Source: Enterococcus nangangensis (GTDB lineage: Bacteria; Bacillota; Bacilli; Lactobacillales; Enterococcaceae). From it: a stretch of DNA of 64,000 bases. Of this stretch, positions 17,270 to 26,090 are shown in pieces (position 1 is the stretch's first letter; each line of letters starts with the position of its first letter). A model generated the notes under the pieces. It had not been told where the DNA came from and did no database searches. It saw only the letters and a program-made list of their open reading frames with translations. The stretch covers positions 62,001 through 126,000 of the forward strand of contig NZ_BJDR01000002.1 of assembly GCF_005405245.1 (NCBI RefSeq), given 5' to 3'. The position numbers and the translations under genes are program-made.

Positions 17270-17372
17270 GTCATTTTTTATTAAATTTTTTTCATGAATT
17301 TGTAAAATTAATAACAAAGCTTGCCACAACAAGGTTTATCGCCGGCGAAAAAACCGGCAAAAAAAGTTTTGA

Positions 17373-17401
17373 TTGACAAGGACTGAAAAGTTATTTACAG
17401 T
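17373..17401 (+). promoter_or_regulatory. Promoter of the divergent FabK-like gene
   Basis: TTGACA (17373-17378), 17-base spacer, TACAGT (17396-17401). The expected start of transcription falls just before the FabT palindrome at 17411. Confidence 0.8.
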
Positions 17402-17410
17402 GAAGAAAAA

Positions 17411-17427
17411 AGTTTGATAATCAAACT
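17411..17427. promoter_or_regulatory. Perfect FabT operator
   Basis: AGTTTGATAATCAAACT, a 17-bp palindrome with the published FabT motif, lies immediately downstream of the promoter and 22 bases before the start codon. A bound repressor would block early elongation. Confidence 0.9.
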
Positions 17428-17448
17428 AATCTCAAAGGAGTGACCCTT

Positions 17449-18510
17449 GTGGCCTTACCAAGCATCAAGATTGCCGACTTAAATTTAACGGTACCCATCA
17501 TTCAAGGAGGCATGGGTATTGGCATCAGCCTAGCAAATTTAGCAGGTGCTGTCGCTAAAAGTGGGGGCTTGGGCATCATCTCCAGTGCCCAAATTGGTTT
17601 TAAATTACCTGAATTTGAACGAAATCCTTTAAAGGCAAATTTAAAAGCGATTGGTTTAGAACTAAAAAAAGCACGGGCCATTGCTCAAGATGGTTTAGTT
17701 GGCTTCAACGTCATGGCTTCGACTTTTCATTACGAGCGCTACATTAAAGAAATCGTCGCCCAAAAAGCCGACGTGATTATTTCTGGTGGCGGTTTACCCA
17801 CCCAACTACCGGAATTTACTAAAGGAAGTACGACGAAAATCGCGCCGATTGTTTCTAGTCAAAAAGCTTGTAAAGTTGTGTTAAATTATTGGCATAAAAA
17901 ATATCAAACGACGGCTGATTTTATCGTAGTAGAAGGACCAAAAGCTGGGGGGCACTTAGGCTTTAAAGTTCCGCAACTCACTGATGAAAATTTTGATATG
18001 GATCAAGAACTCGTTAAAATTATTGCCGAAACACAAAAATTCGCCGAACTTTACGGGCACGAAATTCCCGTCTTCTTCGGCGGTGGCGTTTATACTCATG
18101 AAGATATTGAACATTATCTCGCTTTAGGTTGTCGTGGCGTCCAAGTGGCGACGCGTTTTGTGGTAACCGCGGAATGCGACGCACCGCAAGCTTTTAAAGA
18201 CGCCTACTTAATGGCCGAGGAAAAAGATTTACAAATTATTAAAAGTCCAGTGGGGATGCCGGCCCGGGCGATTGATAATTATTTCACGCAAAAAAGTGCC
18301 GCTGGGCGCATTCCCATTGAAAAATGTCGCAACTGTCTGTCCCACAGTCATTGCGATCGCAAAACAATTCCTTATTGTATCTCGGAGCACCTCTTAAAAA
18401 GTGCAGGTAAAAATCCTTTACAAGGCTTAATTTTTGCTGGGGCCACTGTCCATCGCCTCAAAGAAATGACCACCGTGCCCCAACTGATGCAAGAACTTGT
18501 TGGTAAGTAA
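17449..18510 (+). CDS. FabK-like NAD(P)H-dependent flavin oxidoreductase (nitronate monooxygenase family)
   Basis: 353 residues from a GTG 8 bases after AAAGGAG; the in-frame GTG at 17440 lies inside that site. The TIM-barrel is that of the 2-nitropropane dioxygenase/FabK family: IIQGGMGIGISLANLAGAVAKSGG at the N terminus, VVEGPKAGGHLG and VFFGGGVYTHED. Unlike FabK it has a C-terminal extension with a cysteine cluster (CRNCLSHSHCDRKTIPYC, about residues 286-303) that could bind a metal or be redox-active. It is controlled by FabT but lies outside the fab operon, so a role in fatty acid or lipid-quinone metabolism is likely; the reaction is unknown. Related genes occur near FabT in other lactic acid bacteria. 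Confidence 0.8.
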   Translation: MALPSIKIADLNLTVPIIQGGMGIGISLANLAGAVAKSGGLGIISSAQIGFKLPEFERNPLKANLKAIGLELKKARAIAQDGLVGFNVMASTFHYERYIKEIVAQKADVIISGGGLPTQLPEFTKGSTTKIAPIVSSQKACKVVLNYWHKKYQTTADFIVVEGPKAGGHLGFKVPQLTDENFDMDQELVKIIAETQKFAELYGHEIPVFFGGGVYTHEDIEHYLALGCRGVQVATRFVVTAECDAPQAFKDAYLMAEEKDLQIIKSPVGMPARAIDNYFTQKSAAGRIPIEKCRNCLSHSHCDRKTIPYCISEHLLKSAGKNPLQGLIFAGATVHRLKEMTTVPQLMQELVGK

Positions 18511-18518
18511 AAATCATT

Positions 18519-18592
18519 AAAGCACTGACTAAAAAGTAATGAACGCTACTGGCGCAAAATTTGCGCGACGTTCCCTTTTCAGCCAGTGCTTT
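18519..18592. terminator. Bidirectional terminator
   Basis: AAAGCACTGACT (18519-18530) pairs with AGCCAGTGCTTT (18581-18592) with inner stems GAACG/CGTTC and GCGCAA/TTGCGC. It lies between the flavoenzyme gene and the convergent phosphatase gene. Confidence 0.9.
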
Positions 18593-18593
18593 T

Positions 18594-19022
18594 TTATTGC
18601 AACCAAGCAGGTAGTGCTTTTTTAATCAAACGATAGGTTTCCGCAAAGTTCCCCGTGTAATAAGGATCCGGAATTTCTTCCTCAGGGAGCAACAAAGAAA
18701 TTTGAGCGATGGTCTTGGCCGGCGCCAGTTTCCGTAAGTCTGCTACGTTTTGACGATCCATTCCTAAAATAACATCTGCCGTCAAAAAATCAGCACTGGT
18801 AATTTGCGTTGCTTGGTGGGGCACTAAAGGAATGTGGTGTTGCCGTAAAATGTTTTGTGTGCCATGATGCGGAGGCTTACCAATTTCATAAGACGAAGTA
18901 GCTCGAGAGCTTAATTGATAGTCTTTTGTCAACCCCTTTTCCATCAAATAAAACTGCCCCAACGATTCGGCCATCGGGGAGCGACAAATATTTCCCAAAC
19001 AGACAAAGATAATTTTTTTCAT
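18594..19022 (-). CDS. Low-molecular-weight protein-tyrosine phosphatase
   Basis: 142 residues. The P-loop CLGNICRS starts at Cys8 (nucleophile) with Arg14, and the general acid is Asp119 in PDPYYTG; both are diagnostic of LMW-PTP. It dephosphorylates tyrosine in proteins or possibly small phosphorylated compounds. It starts at ATG behind TTAGGAGG, is monocistronic and is divergent from the OsmC gene. No tyrosine kinase or capsule gene is near, so it is more likely a housekeeping YfkJ-type enzyme than a capsule regulator. Confidence 0.93.
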   Translation of the reverse strand: MKKIIFVCLGNICRSPMAESLGQFYLMEKGLTKDYQLSSRATSSYEIGKPPHHGTQNILRQHHIPLVPHQATQITSADFLTADVILGMDRQNVADLRKLAPAKTIAQISLLLPEEEIPDPYYTGNFAETYRLIKKALPAWLQ

Positions 19023-19079
19023 AACATTATCCTCCTAATTTCCTTTCATGAAATTCAAATTAAAAAACACAAGATACCT

Positions 19080-19108
19080 TTGCTCTGGCTTTTTTTTCAG
19101 GTTATCAT
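19080..19108 (+). promoter_or_regulatory. Promoter of the OsmC-like gene
   Basis: TTGCTC (19080-19085), 17-base spacer, TATCAT (19103-19108), 36 bases before the start codon. Confidence 0.55.
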
Positions 19109-19143
19109 AAAAGTAACCCATGTTAAGCAAAGGAGGTACCTTG

Positions 19144-19557
19144 ATGGAAGTTACTGCAAATGCTCACTATTTAGGCACCGGCTTTCAAATTCAAAGTGAG
19201 TTAGGACGTTACACCTTAATTTCCGATCGCCGCAAAGAAGAAGGCGGCACTGCTCTTGGCCCTGATGCGCTGCAACAACTTTTAGGCGCCTTAGCCACCG
19301 GTCTTTGCGCTTCCGCCATTGACTTGTCTCGTCAGAAAAAAATTGCTTTAAGTAATCTATCTGTTAGCGTGCGGGGCTTGGCTTATCCCCAGTATACCGG
19401 AAAGCCCGTGTCCGCTTTTAACCGCGTTCATTACCAGATTGATTTTGATAGTGGCTTGAATCCCACTGAAAAAAAAGTTTTTATTCAAGAAACGGAAAAA
19501 AACTGTGGCGTTTATCAAGTGCTCAGTGTGCCCACCGCTTTAGTGCGGGAAGCGTAA
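19144..19557 (+). CDS. OsmC family protein
   Basis: 137 residues from the ATG 7 bases after AAAGGAGG. The pattern fits the OsmC/YhfA group: a strand-rich N terminus, GPDALQQLLGALATGLCASAIDLSRQKKI with the first conserved Cys (about 59), and a second Cys in the EKNCGVYQVLS segment (about 122). The two cysteines are the peroxidatic pair in OsmC/Ohr enzymes, so reduction of organic peroxides is likely but not certain, since YhfA-like members have unclear activity. Single gene between a promoter and a strong terminator. Confidence 0.85.
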   Translation: MEVTANAHYLGTGFQIQSELGRYTLISDRRKEEGGTALGPDALQQLLGALATGLCASAIDLSRQKKIALSNLSVSVRGLAYPQYTGKPVSAFNRVHYQIDFDSGLNPTEKKVFIQETEKNCGVYQVLSVPTALVREA

Positions 19558-19564
19558 CGATTTT

Positions 19565-19616
19565 AAAAAGTCTATCTCCTCGTCTTTTTTTAAGATAGAG
19601 CAGATAGACTTTTTTT
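19565..19616. terminator. Bidirectional terminator
   Basis: AAAAAGTCTATCT (19565-19577) pairs with AGATAGACTTTTTT (19602 onward). It separates the OsmC gene from the convergent TetR gene. Confidence 0.9.
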
Positions 19617-20178
19617 AATTTTGATAACCATCATACAAACGAAAAGCAAAAAACTCCACGTCTTTAGCTAAACGAAAAAGTTTAGCAGCCACTTCAATAG
19701 GACTTTCCGGATAATTTTCAGTAATCCACTTGCGTAAGACGCCGCTGCAACCGTAAGCAAAAAAGCCGGCGTAAAAGGCTTTATCTTCGGCGAGTAAGCC
19801 ACGCTCTTGATCCAGCAAGGTAAATAAATTTAAAAATTGTCTTTCTAACAAGCTAGTAAACTGGGTCATTAAAACATCGTGACTAGTGAAAAATGTTTGG
19901 CGATAAAAACCCTGGCGCTGATAGATGGCTTTTAACATTTTTAAGGCCTGCTCTTCCCAGTTATCCAGCGTTAAATCCTGATCCATATAAAAGAGACAGT
20001 CGCGATAATAGACATCTTGCAACAGCTCTTGTTTATCGTGGTAATGGTAATAAAAGGTTTGACGATTCACTTTGGCAAATTCCGTCAAATCTTTCACGGT
20101 AATTTTTTCAAAAGGTTGCGCCTGACATAACGCGATGAGGGCTGAGCCTAACAATTCCTTAGTGGGTTCTATTTTCAT
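19615..20178 (-). CDS. TetR family transcriptional regulator
   Basis: 187 residues. The N-terminal HTH is clear ([32 protein letters not shown], about residues 25-56). The C-terminal half, with an aromatic-rich [18 protein letters not shown] segment, resembles the DhaS-like TetR group common in lactic acid bacteria. It overlaps the end of ruvB by 4 bases and is the last gene of the ruvAB transcript, which is unusual for a TetR gene. Its target and ligand are unknown; no efflux gene is adjacent. Confidence 0.9.
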   Translation of the reverse strand: MKIEPTKELLGSALIALCQAQPFEKITVKDLTEFAKVNRQTFYYHYHDKQELLQDVYYRDCLFYMDQDLTLDNWEEQALKMLKAIYQRQGFYRQTFFTSHDVLMTQFTSLLERQFLNLFTLLDQERGLLAEDKAFYAGFFAYGCSGVLRKWITENYPESPIEVAAKLFRLAKDVEFFAFRLYDGYQN

Positions 20179-21194
20179 TCCTCTGCCTCCGTAAAAGGTA
20201 AGCCTAAATGCGCATAAGCTTTAGCCGTGGCCATCCGTCCTCGCGCTGTGCGTTTTAAAAAGCCTAGTTGAATCAAATAAGGTTCGTACATATCTTCCAC
20301 TGTTTCGGTTTCTTCGCTGATGTTCACAGCAATGGTGGACAAGCCCACCGGTCCGCCGTGATATAACTCGATAATCGCGTGGAGTAACTTTTGGTCCACT
20401 TGGTCAAGACCTACCGAGTCCACCCCTAAAAGCGCCAAGGCGGTCATGGCCACTTCTTGATCCACAATCCCGTTACCTTTGACCTCGGCGTAGTCCCGCA
20501 CGCGTTTTAATAAACGGTTGGCAATCCTGGGGGTCCCCCGCGAGCGTCGCGCCAGTTCATGGGCGCCTGCAGTCATTAACTGGGTATTAAAGATGGTGGC
20601 TGAACGCATCAGGATCGTTGTTAAATCACTTTCCGTATAATAACTTAAATGGGAAACAATCCCGAAACGATCCCGCAATGGTTTCGCCAACATGCCAGCT
20701 CGCGTGGTGGCCCCGACTAAAGTGAAAGGCGGTAAGGGAAAACGCACCGGATGGGCTGTTGGCCCTTGCCCCACCATAATATCCACGTAAAAATCTTCCA
20801 TCGCCGAGTACAAGACTTCTTCGGCAACCCGCGGCAAGCGGTGAATTTCGTCAATAAAAAGAACATCCCCCGGCTCTAACTCATTTAAAACCGCTACTAA
20901 ATCGCCTGGTTTTTCAATGGCTGGCCCACTGGTGGTTTTAAAACCTACCGCCATTTCGTTAGCGATTACTTTAGCTAACGTCGTCTTCCCCAGACCTGGT
21001 GGCCCGTACAATAAGACGTGGTCCAAAGCTTCTTGCCGCGTTTTAGCCGCGGTGATATAAATGGCCAACTCTTCTTTGACTTTACTTTGGCCGATGTATT
21101 GTTTTAACGTTTGCGGGCGCAAGGATAATTCCAACAGCTCGTCGTCTTTTTGTAAGCTGTTATCCACGATTCGTTCTTCTTCCACCACATTCAC
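20175..21194 (-). CDS. ruvB: Holliday junction branch migration helicase RuvB
   Basis: 339 residues. RuvB hexamers drive Holliday junction migration with ATP. AAA+ motifs: Walker A GPPGLGKT (64-71), Walker [10 protein letters not shown] (about 114-122), and the [11 protein letters not shown] sensor segment. The C-terminal winged helix ([33 protein letters not shown]) is intact. It abuts ruvA, which ends one base upstream. Confidence 0.97.
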   Translation of the reverse strand: MNVVEEERIVDNSLQKDDELLELSLRPQTLKQYIGQSKVKEELAIYITAAKTRQEALDHVLLYGPPGLGKTTLAKVIANEMAVGFKTTSGPAIEKPGDLVAVLNELEPGDVLFIDEIHRLPRVAEEVLYSAMEDFYVDIMVGQGPTAHPVRFPLPPFTLVGATTRAGMLAKPLRDRFGIVSHLSYYTESDLTTILMRSATIFNTQLMTAGAHELARRSRGTPRIANRLLKRVRDYAEVKGNGIVDQEVAMTALALLGVDSVGLDQVDQKLLHAIIELYHGGPVGLSTIAVNISEETETVEDMYEPYLIQLGFLKRTARGRMATAKAYAHLGLPFTEAEE

Positions 21195-21779
21195 CTACTT
21201 TTTCATTAACCATTTTAAACCTTGGGAAATATATTCTTCCGTACTTAACGTTTGCGTGCTTAAATTTTTCTTGACGCTTTGGACTTCTTTTTCGCCATAA
21301 CCTAATGCTTTTAAGGCCGCCAGTGCTTCCCCTAGAGCATCTAAGCCCGCATCTTCTACTTGCAATAAATCCATTTGCCCTTTGACGGCCGTGAATTTGC
21401 CTTTCAAGTCAAGAATCATTTGTTGAGCCGTCTTTTTCCCGACGCCTGGGAACTTAGTTAAAAATTTAACGTCTTCTCTTTCAATCGCTTCTTGTAACCC
21501 TTGATGGTCGTTACCGGCTAAAATGGCTAAGCCACTTTTCGGACCAATGCCAGAAACCGAAATCAAGCGTAAAAATAATTCTTTTTCAGCTAAATCGTAA
21601 AAGCCAAAGAGCTGTTGGGCATCTTCCCGCACGACTTGGTGGACAAAAATCTTTTGCGTCGTCCCTTCTTGGTAGCGATAAGGGTTAGCCACTAGTAATT
21701 GATAGCCGAGACCATTTAATTCTAAAACAATATAAGCCGGCGACACATAAGTCACGACTCCTTTTAAATATTCAAACAA
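21195..21779 (-). CDS. ruvA: Holliday junction recognition protein RuvA
   Basis: 194 residues starting at TTG 8 bases after GGAGG, giving MFEYLKGVVTYVSPAYIVLE, the usual RuvA start. The ATG five codons upstream contains the ribosome-binding site and is not used. RuvA binds four-way junctions and loads RuvB. Helix-hairpin-helix motifs are visible (VSGIGPKSGLAIL and FPGVGKKTAQQMILDLK) and a small C-terminal RuvB-binding domain ends the protein. It starts the ruvA-ruvB-tetR unit. Confidence 0.95.
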   Translation of the reverse strand: MFEYLKGVVTYVSPAYIVLELNGLGYQLLVANPYRYQEGTTQKIFVHQVVREDAQQLFGFYDLAEKELFLRLISVSGIGPKSGLAILAGNDHQGLQEAIEREDVKFLTKFPGVGKKTAQQMILDLKGKFTAVKGQMDLLQVEDAGLDALGEALAALKALGYGEKEVQSVKKNLSTQTLSTEEYISQGLKWLMKK

Positions 21780-21813
21780 AAGTTTCGCCTCCATGACAAC
21801 GTATGTTCCCTAC

Positions 21814-21843
21814 ATTTTACCACAAGTGTCTAGGAGGGTGCAA
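21814..21843 (-). promoter_or_regulatory. Promoter of ruvAB
   Basis: On the minus strand: TTGCAC (21843-21838), 18-base spacer ending in TGG, TAAAAT (21819-21814). The -35 element overlaps the last bases before the mprF stop. Confidence 0.55.
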
Positions 21844-21844
21844 A

Positions 21845-24337
21845 CTAGCTTTCCTCTTCATCGCTGGCTAAAACCCAAGCCAACAGCGGTTTTTTCGCTG
21901 CTTTCCGTTTGCGCAAGAGCAATAAAGCTTGGACTAAAGTAATCACGCCATTGGCATTACGGCGATAAGCTAGGTAACGATTTTCTTGGGTGGTGACGAA
22001 ATTTTCTTTGGCGGCCCGCTGCGCTTGGAGCGTGCTTTGATTCAAGCCGTAATAATAGACCCACTGCACGATGCGCTCCGTTACAAAGGAAAAGGAAGAG
22101 CGACCGACGTTAGCTAAAGGCAATAAACCTAAATCTACGCGATAGCCTTTTTGTAAAGCGCTAGTTAAATATTTACTTAAAATCTTCGCTTCTACCTCCG
22201 GACTTTGCCCCCAGTAGTCTAGTAAAAAGACCAACTGCTGTTCTTCACAATAATAAAAGCAAGCCACCCCTTGTAACTCGTCCCCTGCTTCCAATACCGC
22301 CAGTGGCGCCTGTAAGGCAAAAGGGACTCCTTTTAAGTAAGCTTTTTTGCCGATTGCCCCTAAGGCTTCCGGACTCAATTGATAGTAGGCCCGATAACTG
22401 GCATTCGACGCCAAAGCTGGCGTACTTCTCGTTAAGGTGCGGTCCGCATAACCTTCTTCGCCAATTTTTAAATAGCTAAAGCCGTAATCGTGCAAGAGTT
22501 CCACAAAAGCTGGACTCACCCGATAAAAGGCCAATTGATAGCCTAATAAATCCGCTGTCGTCATGAAACTGGTCAAGCCGGCCCCCCAATGGGCAGGATC
22601 ACCTAAAGGGTCGCCGTAAACAAAAAGTTTATTGGCTTTCTTTTCAAAATTAAAATACAAACAGTCGCGATTATCTACTTGATAAAAGTAACTGCGTCTT
22701 CTAGCGTGGTCAAAGTAGGGCGTCTCACTCGTTGCGCCATATTGCGCGACAAAAGCTTGCACGCGCTCTTCTTGATAGCTACTCCCCACCTGTGGCCCTT
22801 GCATCAAATAAGTTAACAAAGTCACCAAAACCACTAAGGCTAGCCCTAAACCTAAGAGCCCTTTAAACCACACTTCGGCTGACGGGAATAAAATAAACCA
22901 ACCAGAAATCAGTTCCCCTCGCTGTTGATTGGTGGCATAATAGCCCGCCACCGCATAAAGAATGCCTAAGCATAACAATAAACTGCCATCAAAAAGCAGC
23001 TGTTCAAAAGAATAGACGAGTTTTTCCCGATAAAATTCCCCCCGCGAAAAATAAACCGCGCCTAAAATAATTAAGTAGACGACAATCAAGCGCCAATTGG
23101 CTGTGCGGGTGATGGTATTTGCAATACTAAATAGTAAAACTAAAAGTGTCGGTAAATAGGCCTTGCGCACTTTATTAGCTAAACCGCGCGCTAACCCTAA
23201 CAAGAGGATCCCCACAATCATATTTAAAGTTTGATCAAAAAAATCAAAAGAAAAAGGCGTAATAAACGAAAAGAAAGCCCCCAAGTTAGAAAGATTAGTC
23301 ACTGTCGATAAAAGTAGAATCGTAATACCGGCAAAATAAACGGCGCCCGTTAAAATAAGATGGGCTAACTTTTGTCCTAAAAGGCGGGGAAGTCCATCGA
23401 AAAATTGATTTACTTGGACGCCGGTGCGTTGTAAGAAAAAACTACCTCCCAATAAAAAAGGTACTAAGTAATAACTTAAACGATAGTACAAGAGCCACAA
23501 CAAGGCGCCTTCGTGACTAATTCCCATAGCGCTTAAGCCATAAATCGTTAAGACATCAAACGTCCCAGCACCGCCTGGCACCATCGTCAACATCCCGATT
23601 AAACTAGTGGCAATAAATAAAACAAACAGACTCCAAAATTCCAGCTGAAAACCTAATAAACTACCGATGCTCCAAAAAACACCAAAAGCGCTGCTCCACT
23701 GCAATAAAGAAGCCAACAACAAGGAGACAATACCTTGGGGAAAAAATTCCGCAAATAAATTTTTCCGCTTTAAGTAGCTAAAAAAAACAAGGACGGGCCA
23801 ATATAAGCTTCCACCTAGAAGCCATGGCCAATACTGCCGGTAATATTCAGCCACTGGCCCCAAAAAGAGCGCACCTAAAGCGACACCGCACAAGATGGAA
23901 ATCCCGGTAAAAACAAAAAAGGCCATTTTCGAAACGGTGCCTAAAACTTTTTCTTTCGGTAAATCCGCTCCGTAAAATTTTCCCCGTAACGTAGCCCCCA
24001 CCACGCCACCGAAGCCAACTAAATTATTGATACTATTAATCATAAAAGCTAAAGGCAACCACGTTTTTACTGGTTGCGGCTTTTGTCCCATTTTTTGCAA
24101 AGCGTTCTGCGCGGTATAGTCATAGCCCGCCATTAAAAATGAACCCAATAAGCCACAACAAAATAATAAAAATAAGCGTGGCAAAGGTAAGGCGCGCATT
24201 TTAGCCCCTAGCTCTGCTAAACTCATACCGTTTAAAATGGCGGTAAATTGATTCGCCACAAAGACTAAGATGGAACCAAAGAAAATTAATTTTAAGAAAA
24301 AAGAATATTGACGAATGAAGGCGATTATTTTTTTCAT
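21845..24337 (-). CDS. mprF: Phosphatidylglycerol lysyltransferase (MprF)
   Basis: 830 residues. The N-terminal part (about 1-500) has many membrane helices, including the PGGAGTFDVLTIYGL segment of the flippase domain. The C-terminal part (about 525-830) is the soluble GNAT-like aminoacyl-tRNA-dependent transferase (RSYFYQVDNRDCLYFNFEKK, FVYGDPLGDP). MprF adds lysine (or another amino acid) to phosphatidylglycerol and moves the product to the outer leaflet, lowering negative charge and cationic peptide binding. Length fits. Enterococci often have two copies, so this may be mprF1 or mprF2. Upstream lies an inverted repeat shared with divergent proC. Confidence 0.93.
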   Translation of the reverse strand: MKKIIAFIRQYSFFLKLIFFGSILVFVANQFTAILNGMSLAELGAKMRALPLPRLFLLFCCGLLGSFLMAGYDYTAQNALQKMGQKPQPVKTWLPLAFMINSINNLVGFGGVVGATLRGKFYGADLPKEKVLGTVSKMAFFVFTGISILCGVALGALFLGPVAEYYRQYWPWLLGGSLYWPVLVFFSYLKRKNLFAEFFPQGIVSLLLASLLQWSSAFGVFWSIGSLLGFQLEFWSLFVLFIATSLIGMLTMVPGGAGTFDVLTIYGLSAMGISHEGALLWLLYYRLSYYLVPFLLGGSFFLQRTGVQVNQFFDGLPRLLGQKLAHLILTGAVYFAGITILLLSTVTNLSNLGAFFSFITPFSFDFFDQTLNMIVGILLLGLARGLANKVRKAYLPTLLVLLFSIANTITRTANWRLIVVYLIILGAVYFSRGEFYREKLVYSFEQLLFDGSLLLCLGILYAVAGYYATNQQRGELISGWFILFPSAEVWFKGLLGLGLALVVLVTLLTYLMQGPQVGSSYQEERVQAFVAQYGATSETPYFDHARRRSYFYQVDNRDCLYFNFEKKANKLFVYGDPLGDPAHWGAGLTSFMTTADLLGYQLAFYRVSPAFVELLHDYGFSYLKIGEEGYADRTLTRSTPALASNASYRAYYQLSPEALGAIGKKAYLKGVPFALQAPLAVLEAGDELQGVACFYYCEEQQLVFLLDYWGQSPEVEAKILSKYLTSALQKGYRVDLGLLPLANVGRSSFSFVTERIVQWVYYYGLNQSTLQAQRAAKENFVTTQENRYLAYRRNANGVITLVQALLLLRKRKAAKKPLLAWVLASDEEES

Positions 24338-24387
24338 CTTCCTCGGATCTCCTCCTTTGCTACTTGGTTCTTTTAGTGTAGCATAAT

Positions 24388-24409
24388 TTCCTTAAAACTC
24401 TTTTAGGAA
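24388..24409. promoter_or_regulatory. Inverted repeat between mprF and proC
   Basis: TTCCTTAAAA and TTTTAGGAA face each other with two central bases and one missing base in an arm. It lies 8 bases upstream of a minus-strand TACACT (24380-24375), the likely mprF -10 element, so it may be an operator; no known motif is recognised. Confidence 0.35.
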
Positions 24410-24464
24410 TTTACTTTTCTGATTTTTTTTACTATGCTTAAGATAACTTAAAGGAGGTTTTCAG

Positions 24465-25262
24465 ATGAAAATTGGTTTCATTGGTACTGGCAACATGGCT
24501 CAACACATGATTGCCGGTTTCCTGCAAAAAAATGTCGCCCCTAGCGACATTTTAGTCAGCGCCCACAACTTAGAAAAATTACAAGCTTACGCTGCGCCAC
24601 TGGGTTTAACGGTTTGCACCACAAATGAAGCCGTCGCGCAAGGGGCAGATTATCTTTTCTTGGGAGTAAAGCCGGCGTTAATTCCCACGATTACCAAAGA
24701 AATCGCGCCGTTTTTGCGGCCGGAAGAACAACTTATTTTATCTTTTGCCACCGGTATTTCTTTAGACAACTTAACGCAACTTTTAGGTCCTGTGCCTTTA
24801 GTACGCTTAATGCCTAATTTAAACGTCGCCGTCAATCTTGGCTCCATCGCCATCGCTTTTGGCAGCGAAGTAGACCACGAAGATCAACAAGAAATCACTA
24901 GCTTTTTGCAACATTTAGGTTCTGTTTATCCTTTCCCGGAAGATCAATTTTCAACTTTCGTGGCACTAGCGGGTAGTTCACCAGCTTTTATTTACGCTTT
25001 CATTGATGCCCTCAGTCGCACTGCCGTAAAATATGGTTTACCAAAAAAATTAGCCACCACCATCGCCGCTGAAGTTGTGGCGGGTTCTGGCACGTTAGCC
25101 AAAAAAAGTGGGGCCAATCCTTGGGACTTAGTGGATCAAGTTTCTTCACCGGGAGGCAGCACGGTTGAAGGTGTCTTAGCTTTACAAGAATTTGGTTTTG
25201 CTAACGCCATCACTAAAGCGATGATCGCTACTTTAGAAAAAGATCAACAAAGTAGTAAATAA
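24465..25262 (+). CDS. proC: Pyrroline-5-carboxylate reductase
   Basis: 265 residues. ProC reduces pyrroline-5-carboxylate to proline with NAD(P)H. N-terminal Rossmann motif GFIGTGNMA (4-12), and the C-terminal dimerisation domain with AGSSPAFIYAFIDAL and the signature VSSPGGSTVEGVLAL near the end. The start follows AAAGGAGG. It is a single gene with its own terminator; proA and proB are not in the window. Confidence 0.95.
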   Translation: MKIGFIGTGNMAQHMIAGFLQKNVAPSDILVSAHNLEKLQAYAAPLGLTVCTTNEAVAQGADYLFLGVKPALIPTITKEIAPFLRPEEQLILSFATGISLDNLTQLLGPVPLVRLMPNLNVAVNLGSIAIAFGSEVDHEDQQEITSFLQHLGSVYPFPEDQFSTFVALAGSSPAFIYAFIDALSRTAVKYGLPKKLATTIAAEVVAGSGTLAKKSGANPWDLVDQVSSPGGSTVEGVLALQEFGFANAITKAMIATLEKDQQSSK

Positions 25263-25276
25263 TTTTAAAAAAACAA

Positions 25277-25318
25277 ACGCTAGGGTGCAACCTTCACAGC
25301 CGCACCCTAGCGTTTTAT
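25277..25318. terminator. Bidirectional terminator
   Basis: A perfect 12-bp stem ACGCTAGGGTGC (25277-25288) with GCACCCTAGCGT (25302-25313) and flanking A and T runs lies between proC and the convergent truA. Confidence 0.93.
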
Positions 25319-26061
25319 TATTCGTATTCTACTTTTACCAAATAAAGACCTTCCGGATGAGCGGTAGGACCAGCAAGATTGCGATCCCGCCCCGCTAAAA
25401 TTTCAGGAATCAACTGATAATCCAGTCGCTCATTCCCCATTTTTAAAACGGTCCCCACAATAATTCGCACCATCTTATACAAAAAACCATCGCCAGTAAA
25501 AGTAAATAATAATTCTTCTTCCTGCGGTAAATACTCTACCGTTGCTTGATGAATCGTTCGCACCTTGTCTTCCACCGTCGAGCCACTGGCACAAAACGAA
25601 GTAAAGTCGTGGGTACCACACAAAGCTTCAAGCGCCACCCGCATCTTCGTCAGATCGACGGGATAAGGAAAATAGCTAGCGTAATGACGTTTAAAAGGAT
25701 TGCGTGCTTTAGCAGTATCCACCCGAAACTCGTATGTTTTTTGCACCACGTGATAACGGGCATGAAAATCCTCCGCTACTTCTTCGACTTTTAAACAAGC
25801 GATGTCATCGGGGGTCTGGGTATCTAGCGCAAAACGAATTTTTTCTAAAGGCCGCACTTGCGGTAAATCAAAATGAATCACTTGACCACGAGCGTGGACC
25901 TTGGCATCGGTGCGGCCTGAACCAAAAACGGCTACCGGTTGGCCACTATTAATCTTCGTTAAAGTCTTAGTTAATTCTTCTTCCACCGTGCGACCAACTG
26001 GTTGGGTTTGAAAGCCGTGGAAGTTCGTTCCATCATAAGCAATAATTGCGCGATAACGCAC
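25318..26061 (-). CDS. truA: tRNA pseudouridine(38-40) synthase
   Basis: 247 residues from a GTG 7 bases after GGAGG, giving MRYRAIIAYDGTNFHGFQ, the canonical TruA start; an upstream ATG is only one base from the ribosome-binding site. TruA makes pseudouridine at positions 38-40 of the tRNA anticodon arm. The catalytic Asp lies in GSGRTDAKVHA (about Asp53). C-terminal FTGDGFLYKMVRIIVGTV is conserved. It is the last gene of the ecfA1-ecfA2-ecfT-truA string, a standard Firmicute arrangement. Confidence 0.95.
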   Translation of the reverse strand: MRYRAIIAYDGTNFHGFQTQPVGRTVEEELTKTLTKINSGQPVAVFGSGRTDAKVHARGQVIHFDLPQVRPLEKIRFALDTQTPDDIACLKVEEVAEDFHARYHVVQKTYEFRVDTAKARNPFKRHYASYFPYPVDLTKMRVALEALCGTHDFTSFCASGSTVEDKVRTIHQATVEYLPQEEELLFTFTGDGFLYKMVRIIVGTVLKMGNERLDYQLIPEILAGRDRNLAGPTAHPEGLYLVKVEYE

Positions 26062-26090
26062 CCTCATTCCTCCTTTTTTATTCAACAAGA

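Noticed and set aside
17341-17358. GCCGG/CCGGC hairpin upstream of the FabK-like gene as a terminator
   Set aside because: It is followed by A residues on the plus strand and preceded by T residues on the minus strand, so there is no T run behind the stem in either direction.
14575-18510. FabK and the divergent flavoprotein as a recent gene duplication
   Set aside because: They share the barrel motifs but differ in length and C-terminal region throughout, so the divergence is old.
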